The notes beneath the pieces were generated by a model. The model was not told the DNA's origin. It searched no databases and saw nothing but the letters and a program-made list of their open reading frames with translations. Shown one piece after another: positions 43,741 through 53,604 of a stretch of 64,000 nt of DNA. This DNA comes from a virus. How positions within the stretch are numbered: the stretch's first letter is position 1; each line of letters starts with the position of its first letter. The translations under genes and the position numbers were made by a program. Location: positions 1 through 64,000 of the IMG/VR virus record IMGVR_UViG_3300026519_000012; one strand, 5' to 3'.

Positions 43741-45585
43741 ATGGCGCATGTTGCTGCTCATGTAACAACTTTTAAGGGTTTGCAGCCCGGCATAGACCCG
43801 CGCCGAATTGTAAATCCTTACATTGTGGATGGGCGGAATTTTTACATTGGCATTGACGGTGCGATGTCTGGATTCGGGTATACGACATTAGGGGAAAAAA
43901 GCCTAGCCTCTCCTTTATTTGTGAAGTCTTTTAATGTAGGAGCGGACACGTTTTACTTTTCCGGCAACTATGTATATTCATTCGACAAAGCCAGCGGAAC
44001 TTATGTACCAGTATTTTCTTTTATCGCAGATACAAGTATAGCCCCTTGGAGCCACGCACTTGTCGGCGGTATAAATTATTTTATTCGTAAAGGTGCAGCA
44101 CTTATACGCTATGATGAAAGCCTATCTTCTTGGTCGCAAATATCTGGAGGTTCTATTCCTGCTGACGGAGTAGGTGTTGCCCGTTCACATGGAAGGCTTG
44201 TTATTGTTTCTCCTACATGGGTGTCATGGTCAGCAATAGATGATGGCGAAGATTTTGTGGCTAGTACAGTTACGGGGGCTGGCGCACAAAGCCTTGTAAT
44301 TATAGGGCAGGGTGCAGGTATAGCAGTAAAAGAGACAACTGACGGGTTTTTAACTTACACAGAAAGCGGGATATTAAAGTCACAGCTAGTAAACACAATC
44401 AACCCTTATAGACATATTCCTGTTAGTGACACAAATCAGACAGTACAGACTGCTATAAGCCCTTTTGCTATTGTGGAAATGGCAAACAAAGAACAAGTAG
44501 TCTTAACTAAAACGGGATTTTATAAACTGAATGGCACGACAATAACACCGTGGCAGCCATTGTTTGGGGAATATTTTAGAACTGCCGTATTCCCTACTAT
44601 AGATTTCAGTGTGGACGCCGTGCTTCAACTTACTTATATTCCAGAAAAGCAATGGTTTTTTGTTTCTTTTGCGGAAAATCAAGAGTCCGCCGTTTATACA
44701 AAAGCGTGGTGCCTTTATATACCTTCAGGGGAGTGGGGCAGTTTCGATGTAACACACACAGCTTTTGTGCATACCCCAGGAACTATTAGAGGGAGTGATA
44801 ATTTCACGTGGGGGTTTTTAACATATACAGGTACACTCAATGAGTTTACAGAAGAGCCGTTCAACTTAGACACTCCAGAACTTGCGGGCAGCGCATTTAT
44901 ATTCAGTAGTGATGTCAGCTACCCGGCAGTATTGAGCAACGATGTATATGAATTTAGCACAGCTACTACAGCTTATGGGGAAGACACGAGTTTGTGCACA
45001 CTAACAGGTGTTTGGGACAATTATGGGGTTATTTACGAAAGCCCTTTAAATGCGAAGTCGCCAACCGAGATATCTATGGTGACAAATGTTACAGGCACTT
45101 CGACAGTTGCACATATAGGACTTACTTATACACAGCAAAGTAAAACTGCCTTGGAAGCGTTTATACAAGTCGGGCCTTTTACTTCTAGGACGGAAAAAGA
45201 CGCAGAACGCAGATTTTTGATTAATAATGTAACTATAGGAATGCAAGCAGAAGCCTTTGTTGTAACTTATGATGACTGGTTGCTAGACTATGATGAGGAA
45301 GTAGAACAAGATTGGCTCCTTGAAGGTACAGATGAAGATTGGACTGGGGCAGTCGGTGAAGTTGTTGATTATACGTTTACTGTCTTACCTACTATAGATG
45401 GCAAAACAAGTTATGCTTTAGATACACACCTGCCAGAAGAGACTTTTGCACAAGGTAAAACACGTAATTTTGCTTCTGGACATGAAGGTGTATATAACTA
45501 TTTTTCTTTCTATGCCGATTTGCCAAATCAAGCATTTGCGTTAAAATTGATATCTTTAGATGGTATTTATACAGGTAAACTATGA
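43741..45585 (+). CDS. tail nozzle / hub protein (phage B)
   Basis: A 614-residue beta-rich protein. The opening KGLQPGIDPRRIVNPYIVDGRNFYI and repeated blades (FVKSFNVGADTFYFSGNYVY; HALVGGINYFIRKGAALIRY; GRLVIVSPTWVSWSAIDDGE) fit the propeller-like nozzle proteins (T7 gp12 or P22 gp10 type). It is the largest protein before the fibre and overlaps it by 4 bases. It would form the short tail tube below the adaptor. Confidence 0.65.
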   Translation: MAHVAAHVTTFKGLQPGIDPRRIVNPYIVDGRNFYIGIDGAMSGFGYTTLGEKSLASPLFVKSFNVGADTFYFSGNYVYSFDKASGTYVPVFSFIADTSIAPWSHALVGGINYFIRKGAALIRYDESLSSWSQISGGSIPADGVGVARSHGRLVIVSPTWVSWSAIDDGEDFVASTVTGAGAQSLVIIGQGAGIAVKETTDGFLTYTESGILKSQLVNTINPYRHIPVSDTNQTVQTAISPFAIVEMANKEQVVLTKTGFYKLNGTTITPWQPLFGEYFRTAVFPTIDFSVDAVLQLTYIPEKQWFFVSFAENQESAVYTKAWCLYIPSGEWGSFDVTHTAFVHTPGTIRGSDNFTWGFLTYTGTLNEFTEEPFNLDTPELAGSAFIFSSDVSYPAVLSNDVYEFSTATTAYGEDTSLCTLTGVWDNYGVIYESPLNAKSPTEISMVTNVTGTSTVAHIGLTYTQQSKTALEAFIQVGPFTSRTEKDAERRFLINNVTIGMQAEAFVVTYDDWLLDYDEEVEQDWLLEGTDEDWTGAVGEVVDYTFTVLPTIDGKTSYALDTHLPEETFAQGKTRNFASGHEGVYNYFSFYADLPNQAFALKLISLDGIYTGKL

Positions 45586-46976
45586 CTAAACGCGTACAAA
45601 TACTTCGTTATACGGACGCCGCAACCTCTGCATTTGTTGGGCGCGTGGGCGAATTGTCAGTAAATTTGACTAACAAAAGCCTAGTTGTTCATGACGGCAT
45701 AAACGCCGGAGGGCAAGAACAAGCAAGGGTTGATTTTGTTAATGTCGATGGTGTGCCAGCGTTGACGCAATTAAGTGCTGGTGTGGGTTCGATTGCAGGA
45801 TTAACTGTGGGTGCTAATCGGCTTCTATATACTGAATCTTCTGATTCCTACACATCAACGAGCTTGACCTTGCTAGGACGTAATCTTTTAGCAGGAAATA
45901 ATACAGCCGCTATGCGTGCAACGTTGGAAACTCCTGGGCTGGCTGTCTCGAATACGTTTCTTAATCAGCATAATGAATTTCGTGGTCGTATTGAAATGAA
46001 CAATCACGGTGTTACTCCTGCAAGTTTTGTTCATCATGATGACAACGCGGATGTTGATAAAAAGCGTTGGGGCATTACAACTTCAGGAACGGCGAACGGA
46101 GACTTACATTTTCAAGCGCGCTCGGATGATGATATTACCCGTGTTGATTATATGGTATGTACTAGAGGTACGGGTGTGTCTGTATTTAGGGTTAATTTGC
46201 TTGCGGGGGAAGTACAGGCAAATGGTAGCAATATTGTTACAGAGGCTAGAAATAATAATTTTGCAGGGCAGCAAAGAATTACTAACACTGCGCCTACCTT
46301 GTTTTTACATGAGACAGGCGTAGCGGCAGATAGTGGGAAATATTATTTTCAGGTGGATAGCACTAACCTGACTTTGTTTTTGATGAATGACGCAGAAAAT
46401 GCATCAACTCCAGTAATGCAGTTTGCTAGAACGGGTATAAATAGTGATGCAATTGATTTTACTGCGGATAATTTTCGGATTAATGGTGAGTCGGTTGCTA
46501 CACAATCACCTGCCGTGCCCGGCTATGTCAAAGGCAAAGCGGTTTATGTATCAGCTACAGGGGACAACGGGTTAGGTATAAACATTGCTTCTAGCGCCGT
46601 TATGGATGCATGGGAGTCTTACGGCCCGACAGGTTCCGGCGCGAGTAACATCATGGCGGATCTAGACGTACTCCCGGCAGGAGCTACTTGGGTAGAGTTA
46701 TCTATACGATTGCTTATCCGCCGGATTTCAGCTCCCGATACATTAGTGGCTGTTTACGCACGGCCTACAGGTAGTACGGCTAATGGGATACTCACTTCAG
46801 TGGTTCTTCATGAAGCGCAGACGGATGCTGGTGAGATAAATGTGTATTTTCTACATCGGTCTATAAAGGTTGCGCTCGATGCGCAAAACCGTTTTGAACT
46901 TAAGTGGGATATCCCTGCATCTGGAACGGTACTATCCCAAGGTATTATAGCCATAGTCACAGGCTTCGGTGCCTAA
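45582..46976 (+). CDS. tail fibre of phage B, Mtd-like N-terminus with shared tip
   Basis: A 464-residue fibre. Residues 1-45 (VQILRYTDAATSAFVGRVGELSVN ... LVVHDGINAGG in outline) match the short N-terminal module seen in major-tropism-determinant-like and many other phage fibres, which likely attaches to the tail. A different middle follows. From about residue 225 it is homologous to the phage A fibre, and from base 46400 the two are identical. So A and B carry different attachment domains but the same receptor-binding tip. Confidence 0.8.
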   Translation: MTKRVQILRYTDAATSAFVGRVGELSVNLTNKSLVVHDGINAGGQEQARVDFVNVDGVPALTQLSAGVGSIAGLTVGANRLLYTESSDSYTSTSLTLLGRNLLAGNNTAAMRATLETPGLAVSNTFLNQHNEFRGRIEMNNHGVTPASFVHHDDNADVDKKRWGITTSGTANGDLHFQARSDDDITRVDYMVCTRGTGVSVFRVNLLAGEVQANGSNIVTEARNNNFAGQQRITNTAPTLFLHETGVAADSGKYYFQVDSTNLTLFLMNDAENASTPVMQFARTGINSDAIDFTADNFRINGESVATQSPAVPGYVKGKAVYVSATGDNGLGINIASSAVMDAWESYGPTGSGASNIMADLDVLPAGATWVELSIRLLIRRISAPDTLVAVYARPTGSTANGILTSVVLHEAQTDAGEINVYFLHRSIKVALDAQNRFELKWDIPASGTVLSQGIIAIVTGFGA

Positions 46977-46979
46977 ATA

Positions 46980-47174
46980 ATGAACCAAGATAAAATAGAA
47001 ATAGCAAAAAACGTAGGCGACGCGGTAGTAATACCGACTGGCGTTGTGGTGTCAATAAGCTATTGGATCACTGATATTATCAATCCATTGATAACAGCGC
47101 TGATAGGCTTAATGACTATAATTTGGCTTTTTTATAGGATCAAAGAGAGTAAGCGCATCACGAAGGCACCTTAA
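46980..47174 (+). CDS. holin-like small membrane protein (X copy 2)
   Basis: Identical in product to the 64-residue two-span protein at 14267-14461. In this copy it follows the phage B fibre. The downstream 16-residue frame (47174-47224) is also repeated. Confidence 0.65.
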   Translation: MNQDKIEIAKNVGDAVVIPTGVVVSISYWITDIINPLITALIGLMTIIWLFYRIKESKRITKAP

Positions 47175-47231
47175 TGAGCGACCTTATTATTACATCGCTA
47201 TCATATAAACCCGTTACAAGGTAGGAATGAA

Positions 47232-47696
47232 ATGTTGATCGATAAATTTTTCATAATAGGGCTGCCAAGGAGTAGAACCTACTGGCTAAGTCAGTTTTTT
47301 GGCTGTCTCCACGAAGGCGTTTATCACTACCCAGATTACAGGGATTTTCTTAAGTCTGACCATACTGGTGATAGCACTACTTGTTATTTGCAGATAAAGG
47401 ATCTAATCAAGGATGAGAGAAAAGTAATCATACATAGGGATATTAAAGATGTTGGAGATTCTCTTGTTGAGCTGTTTGGGAAGTTTGATTGTAGCTTTCT
47501 GAAGGATATTGAAAAAGAATTACTAGAAGAAGATGGGCTTCATGTCCAATTTGATGACATTAGCTCACGGTTAGAGGAGATATGGGATTACTGTAGAAGC
47601 GATGAATTCCCAAAAGAAAAAGCACTAAAAATGGACGACGTGATAATGGAAAACCATTTTTTAATTGGAGAGGTAAAGAAGCTTGTCATCTTATAA
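47232..47696 (+). CDS. sulfotransferase-like P-loop protein (X copy 2)
   Basis: Identical in product to 14519-14983: PAPS-loop GLPRSRTYW and the HRDIKDVGDSL motif are both kept. It overlaps the oxygenase by 14 bases as in copy 1. Confidence 0.65.
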   Translation: MLIDKFFIIGLPRSRTYWLSQFFGCLHEGVYHYPDYRDFLKSDHTGDSTTCYLQIKDLIKDERKVIIHRDIKDVGDSLVELFGKFDCSFLKDIEKELLEEDGLHVQFDDISSRLEEIWDYCRSDEFPKEKALKMDDVIMENHFLIGEVKKLVIL

Positions 47697-48252
47697 GAAG
47701 CTTGATTTAAGGCTTAATGTCCAGCCGCTCAAGGAAGCCTTGGAGCGCAGGAGCGACTTATTCGGCAAGTATGATTACCGGGCGACTTCTGAAGGATCGC
47801 CACACTCGGAAATGAAAGATATCTGGGTGAGATATAAAGACGTTGCGCCACATATAAAATCGGGAGATTTCTCTAGCTTCGCTAACGAACATGACTCTAT
47901 CTGGTATCAGGTATACCGGGATCTACCGGAGACAAAAGAGATTATATTTTCTGTAATGAACGCAGTAAATGGCGAACGACTTGGCGGCGTGTTAATCACA
48001 AAATTACCCCCCGGCGGTAAGATAAAGAAACATGTTGACGGTGGGTGGCACGCTGAGTATTACGATAAATATTACGTGCCTGTTAAAAACGAAGACGGCG
48101 CTATATTTTCGTTTGAAGACGGGGTCATCGCCCCGGCGGAGGGTGACGTGTACTGGTTTGATAATTCTAAACCTCACTGGGTAGAAAACAACTCTGATTC
48201 GGAGAGAATTGCTATGGTTATTTGTATAAGAACTGATGGAGTAGAAAGCTAA
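47683..48252 (+). CDS. 2-oxoglutarate oxygenase, Asp/Asn hydroxylase-like (X copy 2)
   Basis: Identical in product to 14970-15539, with iron ligands HVD and KPHW and the downstream Arg intact. It ends one base into the next gene. Confidence 0.72.
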   Translation: MSSYKKLDLRLNVQPLKEALERRSDLFGKYDYRATSEGSPHSEMKDIWVRYKDVAPHIKSGDFSSFANEHDSIWYQVYRDLPETKEIIFSVMNAVNGERLGGVLITKLPPGGKIKKHVDGGWHAEYYDKYYVPVKNEDGAIFSFEDGVIAPAEGDVYWFDNSKPHWVENNSDSERIAMVICIRTDGVES

Positions 48253-49688
48253 TGCCTTGGGGAGCAGCAGCGGTTATAGGTGGCGCGCTAGTATCCGGCT
48301 ACGCATCAAATCGCGCGGCAGGAAAAGCGGCAGACGCATCACAATACGCCACTGACAGCGCTAACAGGCTATCTGAGCGGCAGTTCGATATGGTACGTGG
48401 CGACACGGCACAAGCAAGGGCTGCAGGTGGTGAGGCGGGTGCCGAGCTATCACGATCGCTAGGCCTTAGGACGCCGATCCCTGAAGCTTTTAACAGGCAA
48501 GCGGCAATCAGAGAGGAGATCAGGAGGTTACGCGATCGAACGGGGGACGAATGGCGAAACTATGGCTTCACTGGGCAGTACGCTATTGAAGATGAGCGCT
48601 CTAGGCAGATCAGAGAGCTTGAGAATGAAAGTGATAATTTAACGCTTTATGACGAAGCCCAGCCATTAGAAGGCGAAGTCCTGCCACAGTTTGGCGTTGA
48701 ATTTAACTATAGCGGCGAAGGGCCTCAGTTTGAATACGGCGGCTCTCAGCCGGAATTTAATGATGCTAGTCGATTAAGCCAGTTTCAGAATCAGGGTGAG
48801 AATCTGCAAAGTTTTGAAACGGATCAAGAGGTTTCGCAGTTCGGCCAAGGTGACCGGTTCGAGTATGACCTCGAAGGCGATGCTGGCTATCAGTTTGCTC
48901 GTGATGAGGCAATCAAGGCCACCGGACGAGTCTCTGCAGCACAAGGCAAGCGCGGCAGTGGTAACCGGCTGGCAGAGGTCGCAGACCGCGTGACGGGCGT
49001 TGCATCGCAGTATGCTGACCAAGCTTTTAACCGACAGGTTAGAGCTTCCGCTGAGAACTACGGCCGAGACGTAAATGAATTCGGCCTTCAGCGCGCGGGT
49101 GATACTGAAGCGTACGGGCGAGAGCGTGGCGAATTCGCCATTGATTATGGCCGAAACATTGATCAGTACGAGCGCGATATCGGGGCTTTCAACGTAAACA
49201 CTGGAGTGGCAGATCGCAACTATGGCCGAGAGCTAACGAGGTACGAAATCGCTCGAGGAAGAGAGGGTGAAGGCTATAATCGGGCAAATCGCCTCTATGA
49301 AGTCCGAACGGCTGAGGATAACCGAGAATATCAACGCGCGGGCGATGAATATAATCGTGGTTTCACAAGGTTTGGTGTTGAGACTGATCAGAATCGGGAG
49401 CTATACGGCCGTCGCCAAGATCGATTAAATCGACTTGCAAGTATGGCGGGAGCTGGGCAAACGGCAGTCAGTCAAAGTGCAAGCGCAGGTAGCAACTATG
49501 TCAATGCTGCCAGCAACAATCTGATGGCAAATGCTCAGAATCAGGGGAATGCCGCGATGGTTAAATATCAAGGCCTAAACAATGCAGCACAAGCTGGGAT
49601 CTCTAACATGTTAAGTTACAACCAGCAGCAGCAAAATAACCAGATGATGCAACAGTGGCTGAACCAGCAGCCGGGGGCGCTAAGATGA
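48252..49688 (+). CDS. internal/injection-type virion protein 1 (X copy 2)
   Basis: Identical in product to 15539-16975, including the Tyr-Gly-Arg repeats and Gln-rich end. In phage B it would work with a capsid, portal and nozzle unrelated to those of phage A, which implies that the ejection set is portable between tail types. Confidence 0.65.
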   Translation: MPWGAAAVIGGALVSGYASNRAAGKAADASQYATDSANRLSERQFDMVRGDTAQARAAGGEAGAELSRSLGLRTPIPEAFNRQAAIREEIRRLRDRTGDEWRNYGFTGQYAIEDERSRQIRELENESDNLTLYDEAQPLEGEVLPQFGVEFNYSGEGPQFEYGGSQPEFNDASRLSQFQNQGENLQSFETDQEVSQFGQGDRFEYDLEGDAGYQFARDEAIKATGRVSAAQGKRGSGNRLAEVADRVTGVASQYADQAFNRQVRASAENYGRDVNEFGLQRAGDTEAYGRERGEFAIDYGRNIDQYERDIGAFNVNTGVADRNYGRELTRYEIARGREGEGYNRANRLYEVRTAEDNREYQRAGDEYNRGFTRFGVETDQNRELYGRRQDRLNRLASMAGAGQTAVSQSASAGSNYVNAASNNLMANAQNQGNAAMVKYQGLNNAAQAGISNMLSYNQQQQNNQMMQQWLNQQPGALR

Positions 49689-50845
49689 GCGGCTTTAAGG
49701 TATTTGATTACAATCAGGCCATCGGTGGTGCAAACCAGAGCAGCCGAAATAGACTTTCGATGATGCAGGGTATGCAGTCGATGACTGATCGCAGGGAAGA
49801 TCGGCAATATAATCGGCAGAGTCAAAACCGACTATCTGAAATCAGGGACAATCAGGAGAACCGCGCGCAGGCTCAATTCGACCAGAAACAGCAGATTGAG
49901 AATACAAAGTTTTTCTACCAAGGAATGACCGAAGTCGCCAGAGATCCATCGCGTGCCCAGTATTGGGCGGATGAACTTAAGAAGCGTGGTATCGCTGATT
50001 TTGACATCTCAAAAGGGACCCCAGAGCAATTACAGCAAGGGGCGGCTAAGCAGGCAGATGCACTTCGTAAATCATTGGAGGCCATTGGTGAGATTGCGCC
50101 TGAGCCACGGGAGAAATACGGGCAACCTGTTGCGGGCGTGGGGCCGAGTGGTAATCCCGAATTTCAGCGCTTTGGTGACCGAGGTAGCGCCCAGATTGTC
50201 AATGATTTCGTGCCGAGCAAGAAAGTCCCGCTGGTGAGCATAAATAAGGGCGAAGACAAGTACGCGACGGAGAGAATGAAGTTGCAGGCTCAGGGTATTA
50301 ATGACTTAGGGAAAAATGCTAGCGCGGCGTACAAGTCATCCATGGCGATGGATCGGTTTACCAAGGCATCCGAAAAAGGAACAGAAGGCGGTGCCCAGCC
50401 AGTTATAACGGCGGTAAAGAACCTTTTAACCTCTTTTGGGTATGATGACAAACAGTTGGCGGAAGTAAGAATCATGGAGCAGGCGATCAATGACGTGCTT
50501 GCAAATAAGATGGCAACATTGGGTGCCCGCGGGCTGACTGACAGTGATATGAATATACTCAAGGCGTCGCTACCTAGAGTTGCTACTGATCGCAATTCGA
50601 GGCTCGAAGTAGCTCGAATATTGAAAATCCTCAACGATTTTGAAATTGATGAGTATATTGCCGAACTTGATGAAGAGAAGAGAATTAACCCTGAGCTAGC
50701 TAAGCGGATAATGGAACCGAGGTGGCTTAGGTTTTATAAAGCAGAAAAGGCCAAGGAGGCGAAGGGCAAGGATGGAGCGCCGCCGCCCTCAACCGATCAG
50801 CCCCCCCCCTCAATTGATGACCTGGTGAATAAATATGCCAACTAG
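49685..50845 (+). CDS. internal/injection-type virion protein 2 (X copy 2)
   Basis: Identical in product to 16972-18132. The start at ATG 49685 overlaps the previous stop. Pro-rich end and central helices as in copy 1. Confidence 0.6.
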   Translation: MSGFKVFDYNQAIGGANQSSRNRLSMMQGMQSMTDRREDRQYNRQSQNRLSEIRDNQENRAQAQFDQKQQIENTKFFYQGMTEVARDPSRAQYWADELKKRGIADFDISKGTPEQLQQGAAKQADALRKSLEAIGEIAPEPREKYGQPVAGVGPSGNPEFQRFGDRGSAQIVNDFVPSKKVPLVSINKGEDKYATERMKLQAQGINDLGKNASAAYKSSMAMDRFTKASEKGTEGGAQPVITAVKNLLTSFGYDDKQLAEVRIMEQAINDVLANKMATLGARGLTDSDMNILKASLPRVATDRNSRLEVARILKILNDFEIDEYIAELDEEKRINPELAKRIMEPRWLRFYKAEKAKEAKGKDGAPPPSTDQPPPSIDDLVNKYAN

Positions 50846-52649
50846 AGAGCAGCTCGAATCAGCGCTAATAAATGCTGATAAGGCTGGAGACATTAACGCT
50901 GCAAAGCAACTTGCAATGGCAATCAAGCAAGGAGGTGAGATAGTCCAGCCACCTCAAGAGGTGCCACCCAAAGACCCAGCTGAAGTGTACTCAGGATTCA
51001 TACAGGGACTTAGAGATCCGGTTGACGGGCTTGCTCAGCTTTTATACGAGGCATTGCCAGAAGGGGTTAGAGAGTCAGGGGACGCTTTAAATAATTGGCT
51101 TTCTGAGAAAACAGGTTTTATTGAAAAAATCCCTGAAGGTGGGTTTACTCAATTGCTAAAAGACAAAGAAGCGAGGTACCAAGCCGGTCGAGTTAAAGAA
51201 GGAGACGAGGGCGCTGATCTGGACAGAATTGGAGGAAACTTCGTTTCAATGGCGGTTCCGGGCGCACAAGTTCGCGCAGTCAGCGCGCTGGGAAAAGTCG
51301 CTCAGGGAGCGGCTTTGGGCGCAGGATATGGCGCGGCGTTGCCAACCTATGGTGATGAGTTCTGGGTAGAAAAAGGCATGCAGGCCGCGATTGGTTCTGC
51401 TGCCGGAGGCGCCCTATCGGCCAGCGGTGTTGCCGCTGGAAAAGCCATCGATGCAGGGAAGCGCATTTTACGACCTATGACTTCTGGCGGAAGAAAGGCT
51501 GATGTCACTGACACTTACCAGACTTTAGCCGGGAGTGAAAAAGATAAAATTATTAGCGCGCTAAAATCAGCAAAAAAAGGGCAAACATCAGCGCAGGCAA
51601 TCGCCAACGCTAACCGGGGAAGTAACGATGTATTTGGTGCGTCTATTGTCCGCCTAGAGAAGGACTTATCAAAAAAATCCCCGATTACCGACAAAATGCG
51701 AAGTGTTTACAAAAAACAATCAATGGATCGAAAAAGGTCTCTTGATAAGATCGCAAAAACAGATGGTGACCTTGCCGAAGCAATAAAACAAAGAGATAGC
51801 AAGGCCGCTCCTTACTATGATGCGGCTCGGAAGTCCAGCAATAGCATCAATGTCGAAACGCTAAGAAATAGCATCGATGGAGTTATAAGAGACAATATAA
51901 ACGATACTGCGATCACTATTCCCCTTAAAAATATCCAGAGAAAGCTAAAGGATGCAACGCCAAGAGGGCTTATTTCAACGTCAAGCCATATCAAGCGCCT
52001 AATGAACAAAACAATAGACGGGAAAAATGTCTATGACAAAAAAGTGCTGACTGAGATCAAGGAAGCGCTGGATAAGAGTATTGAGAAAAGCGTTGCTGAT
52101 TACGACATTGCTAGAGAGATTATCAGGAGAGAATCTGTCCCCATAAATCGAATGAAAGTCGGCCAAGAGCTTAAAAAATCGCTTATTGATGCCACCGAGC
52201 AAGAGAAGGCACGGCCGTTTGTGAACGCACTAAGGGAGGCGCCTAGAACAGTTAAGCGCGCCACCGGGTTTACGGGCAATAACACGCTTGAAAACATTTC
52301 GAGCAGGGCCGAAATGGAGACATTTTATAAAATAAGGGATGAGCTGCTAACTGACGAGAGCATGAGTAGACTTGCAAAAGGCGTCGACGGTGTTTTATCT
52401 GACATTTCTACGCAGTCAAAACCTCAACTGCCAAACGCTCTTGTCAGAGAGATTATGATAGCCAATCATCTGTTGAAAAGACTGGCGCACAAAGATTATG
52501 GAGCCGATTACCAGCGAATGATGCTTGACCTGCAAAAAAACCCAAAGTTGCTTGCAAAAGTGCTTCAGACAGAAAAGGACAGGAAGGTTCAGTCAGCAGT
52601 AATCAGATTGGTTGGTGAAGGCGCCGTTGTTTCAGCAGTGCCGCAATGA
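50835..52649 (+). CDS. internal/injection-type virion protein 3 (X copy 2)
   Basis: Identical in product to 18122-19936, with the same Gly/Ala-rich segments. It is the last rightward gene of module B; the weak terminator is repeated at 52660-52693. Confidence 0.6.
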   Translation: MPTREQLESALINADKAGDINAAKQLAMAIKQGGEIVQPPQEVPPKDPAEVYSGFIQGLRDPVDGLAQLLYEALPEGVRESGDALNNWLSEKTGFIEKIPEGGFTQLLKDKEARYQAGRVKEGDEGADLDRIGGNFVSMAVPGAQVRAVSALGKVAQGAALGAGYGAALPTYGDEFWVEKGMQAAIGSAAGGALSASGVAAGKAIDAGKRILRPMTSGGRKADVTDTYQTLAGSEKDKIISALKSAKKGQTSAQAIANANRGSNDVFGASIVRLEKDLSKKSPITDKMRSVYKKQSMDRKRSLDKIAKTDGDLAEAIKQRDSKAAPYYDAARKSSNSINVETLRNSIDGVIRDNINDTAITIPLKNIQRKLKDATPRGLISTSSHIKRLMNKTIDGKNVYDKKVLTEIKEALDKSIEKSVADYDIAREIIRRESVPINRMKVGQELKKSLIDATEQEKARPFVNALREAPRTVKRATGFTGNNTLENISSRAEMETFYKIRDELLTDESMSRLAKGVDGVLSDISTQSKPQLPNALVREIMIANHLLKRLAHKDYGADYQRMMLDLQKNPKLLAKVLQTEKDRKVQSAVIRLVGEGAVVSAVPQ

Positions 52650-52768
52650 TCCGCCAAGCATTACTTTAAAAGTAACAGTTAGCTTTTTATTTTGTTTAAT
52701 ATTGCCGACTCAATCGTATTTATAGCCGATCCACCCTTAATCATATCAGACGTAACGTTGTAATGGCG

Positions 52769-52831
52769 TTAAAATGTTTGCCGCTCTAATTGTCTAAGCG
52801 CGGTATAAAACTGTTCTTCTATCTCGGTCAT
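52769..52831 (-). CDS. 20-residue frame coupled to the lipase stop (copy 2)
   Basis: Same ATGA overlap and same product as at 20056-20118. Confidence 0.35.
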   Translation of the reverse strand: MTEIEEQFYTALRQLERQTF

Positions 52832-53508
52832 AATCTTTGATCCTCAAACCACTGCTGCATACCAGTATCATAATTGCTAATGCTGGTGTGGTAATTAATA
52901 TAATCGCGTCCTAATAAACCATTAACCCAATTTTTAATTTTAGTCCAGCGTGATCTGCGATTGATAACGTATGTAATATCAGGGTTGTAATATCCGGGAG
53001 GCAGGTGCTCAATCGGGTCGCCGTCATTGATAAAATGTACATTACGCTCCGGGTAATCAGCAGGTTGATAGCTGTCAACAAATGCCCCCGGTGATGCAAA
53101 CGTACAGCACTGTGATTTAACACCAATATCAAACAGATCCGTATGTAAATACTGAGCTAACGCACCGCCGCGTGAGAATCCAGTGATGTAAATATTTTGT
53201 ACCTGCTCATTATAATTCATGAGCCAGTTTTCAATGCGCTCGAACATTACGTCATAGCCGCGAGTAAACCCATGCATACGGCCATCAGATGTTGCGTGAG
53301 CGTCGATATTGCGCAACCAGTCCAGATCATCATTGCTGCCTCTAAATGCGATTACAACGCCTATGGCGCAATCCACGACTAGCACTGATTCGCCTAAGCC
53401 GTCAGCCTCGTTAAATTCAGTAACAAATTTTATGCCCCGAACCGGTGATTTAAACCCTTTCGCTAATTTCATAACTTGCCAGATTTGCTCGATTTCGTTA
53501 TTTGTCAT
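52828..53508 (-). CDS. class 3 lipase family protein (X copy 2, A-type N-terminus)
   Basis: A 226-residue protein with the Ser112-Asp164-His207 triad of copy 1. From residue 34 on it is identical. Before that Lys17 replaces Gln, Asn33 replaces Lys and Thr2 replaces Asn. Here it is the last gene of the leftward early operon of phage A, 96 bases downstream of the radical-SAM gene. This suggests early or middle rather than late expression and weakens a simple lysis role. Confidence 0.8.
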   Translation of the reverse strand: MTNNEIEQIWQVMKLAKGFKSPVRGIKFVTEFNEADGLGESVLVVDCAIGVVIAFRGSNDDLDWLRNIDAHATSDGRMHGFTRGYDVMFERIENWLMNYNEQVQNIYITGFSRGGALAQYLHTDLFDIGVKSQCCTFASPGAFVDSYQPADYPERNVHFINDGDPIEHLPPGYYNPDITYVINRRSRWTKIKNWVNGLLGRDYINYHTSISNYDTGMQQWFEDQRL

Positions 53509-53604
53509 TTATACAGTCCTCTCTGCTGATAAACCGGCGCAGCAATCTGCGCTAATGTGCGTGTTATACGCCATATATCCATGTACTTACTGTTATATTC
53601 CTAA

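Larger units (their letters stand above)
46400..53409 (+). repeat. direct repeat X, copy 2 (about 7.0 kb)
   Basis: Matches copy 1 at 13687-20696 with a constant 32,713-base offset. Its left flank is phage B sequence (fibre N-terminus) and its right flank phage A sequence (lipase N-terminus, radical-SAM gene, cassette array), the reverse of copy 1. Flanks remain homologous for about 150 bases on the left and up to about 180 on the right, but with many substitutions. Confidence 0.95.

Noticed and set aside
13687-53409. X as a transposon or composite mobile element
   Set aside because: No transposase, terminal inverted repeats or target duplication; contents are virion genes and edges show gradual homology rather than sharp ends.
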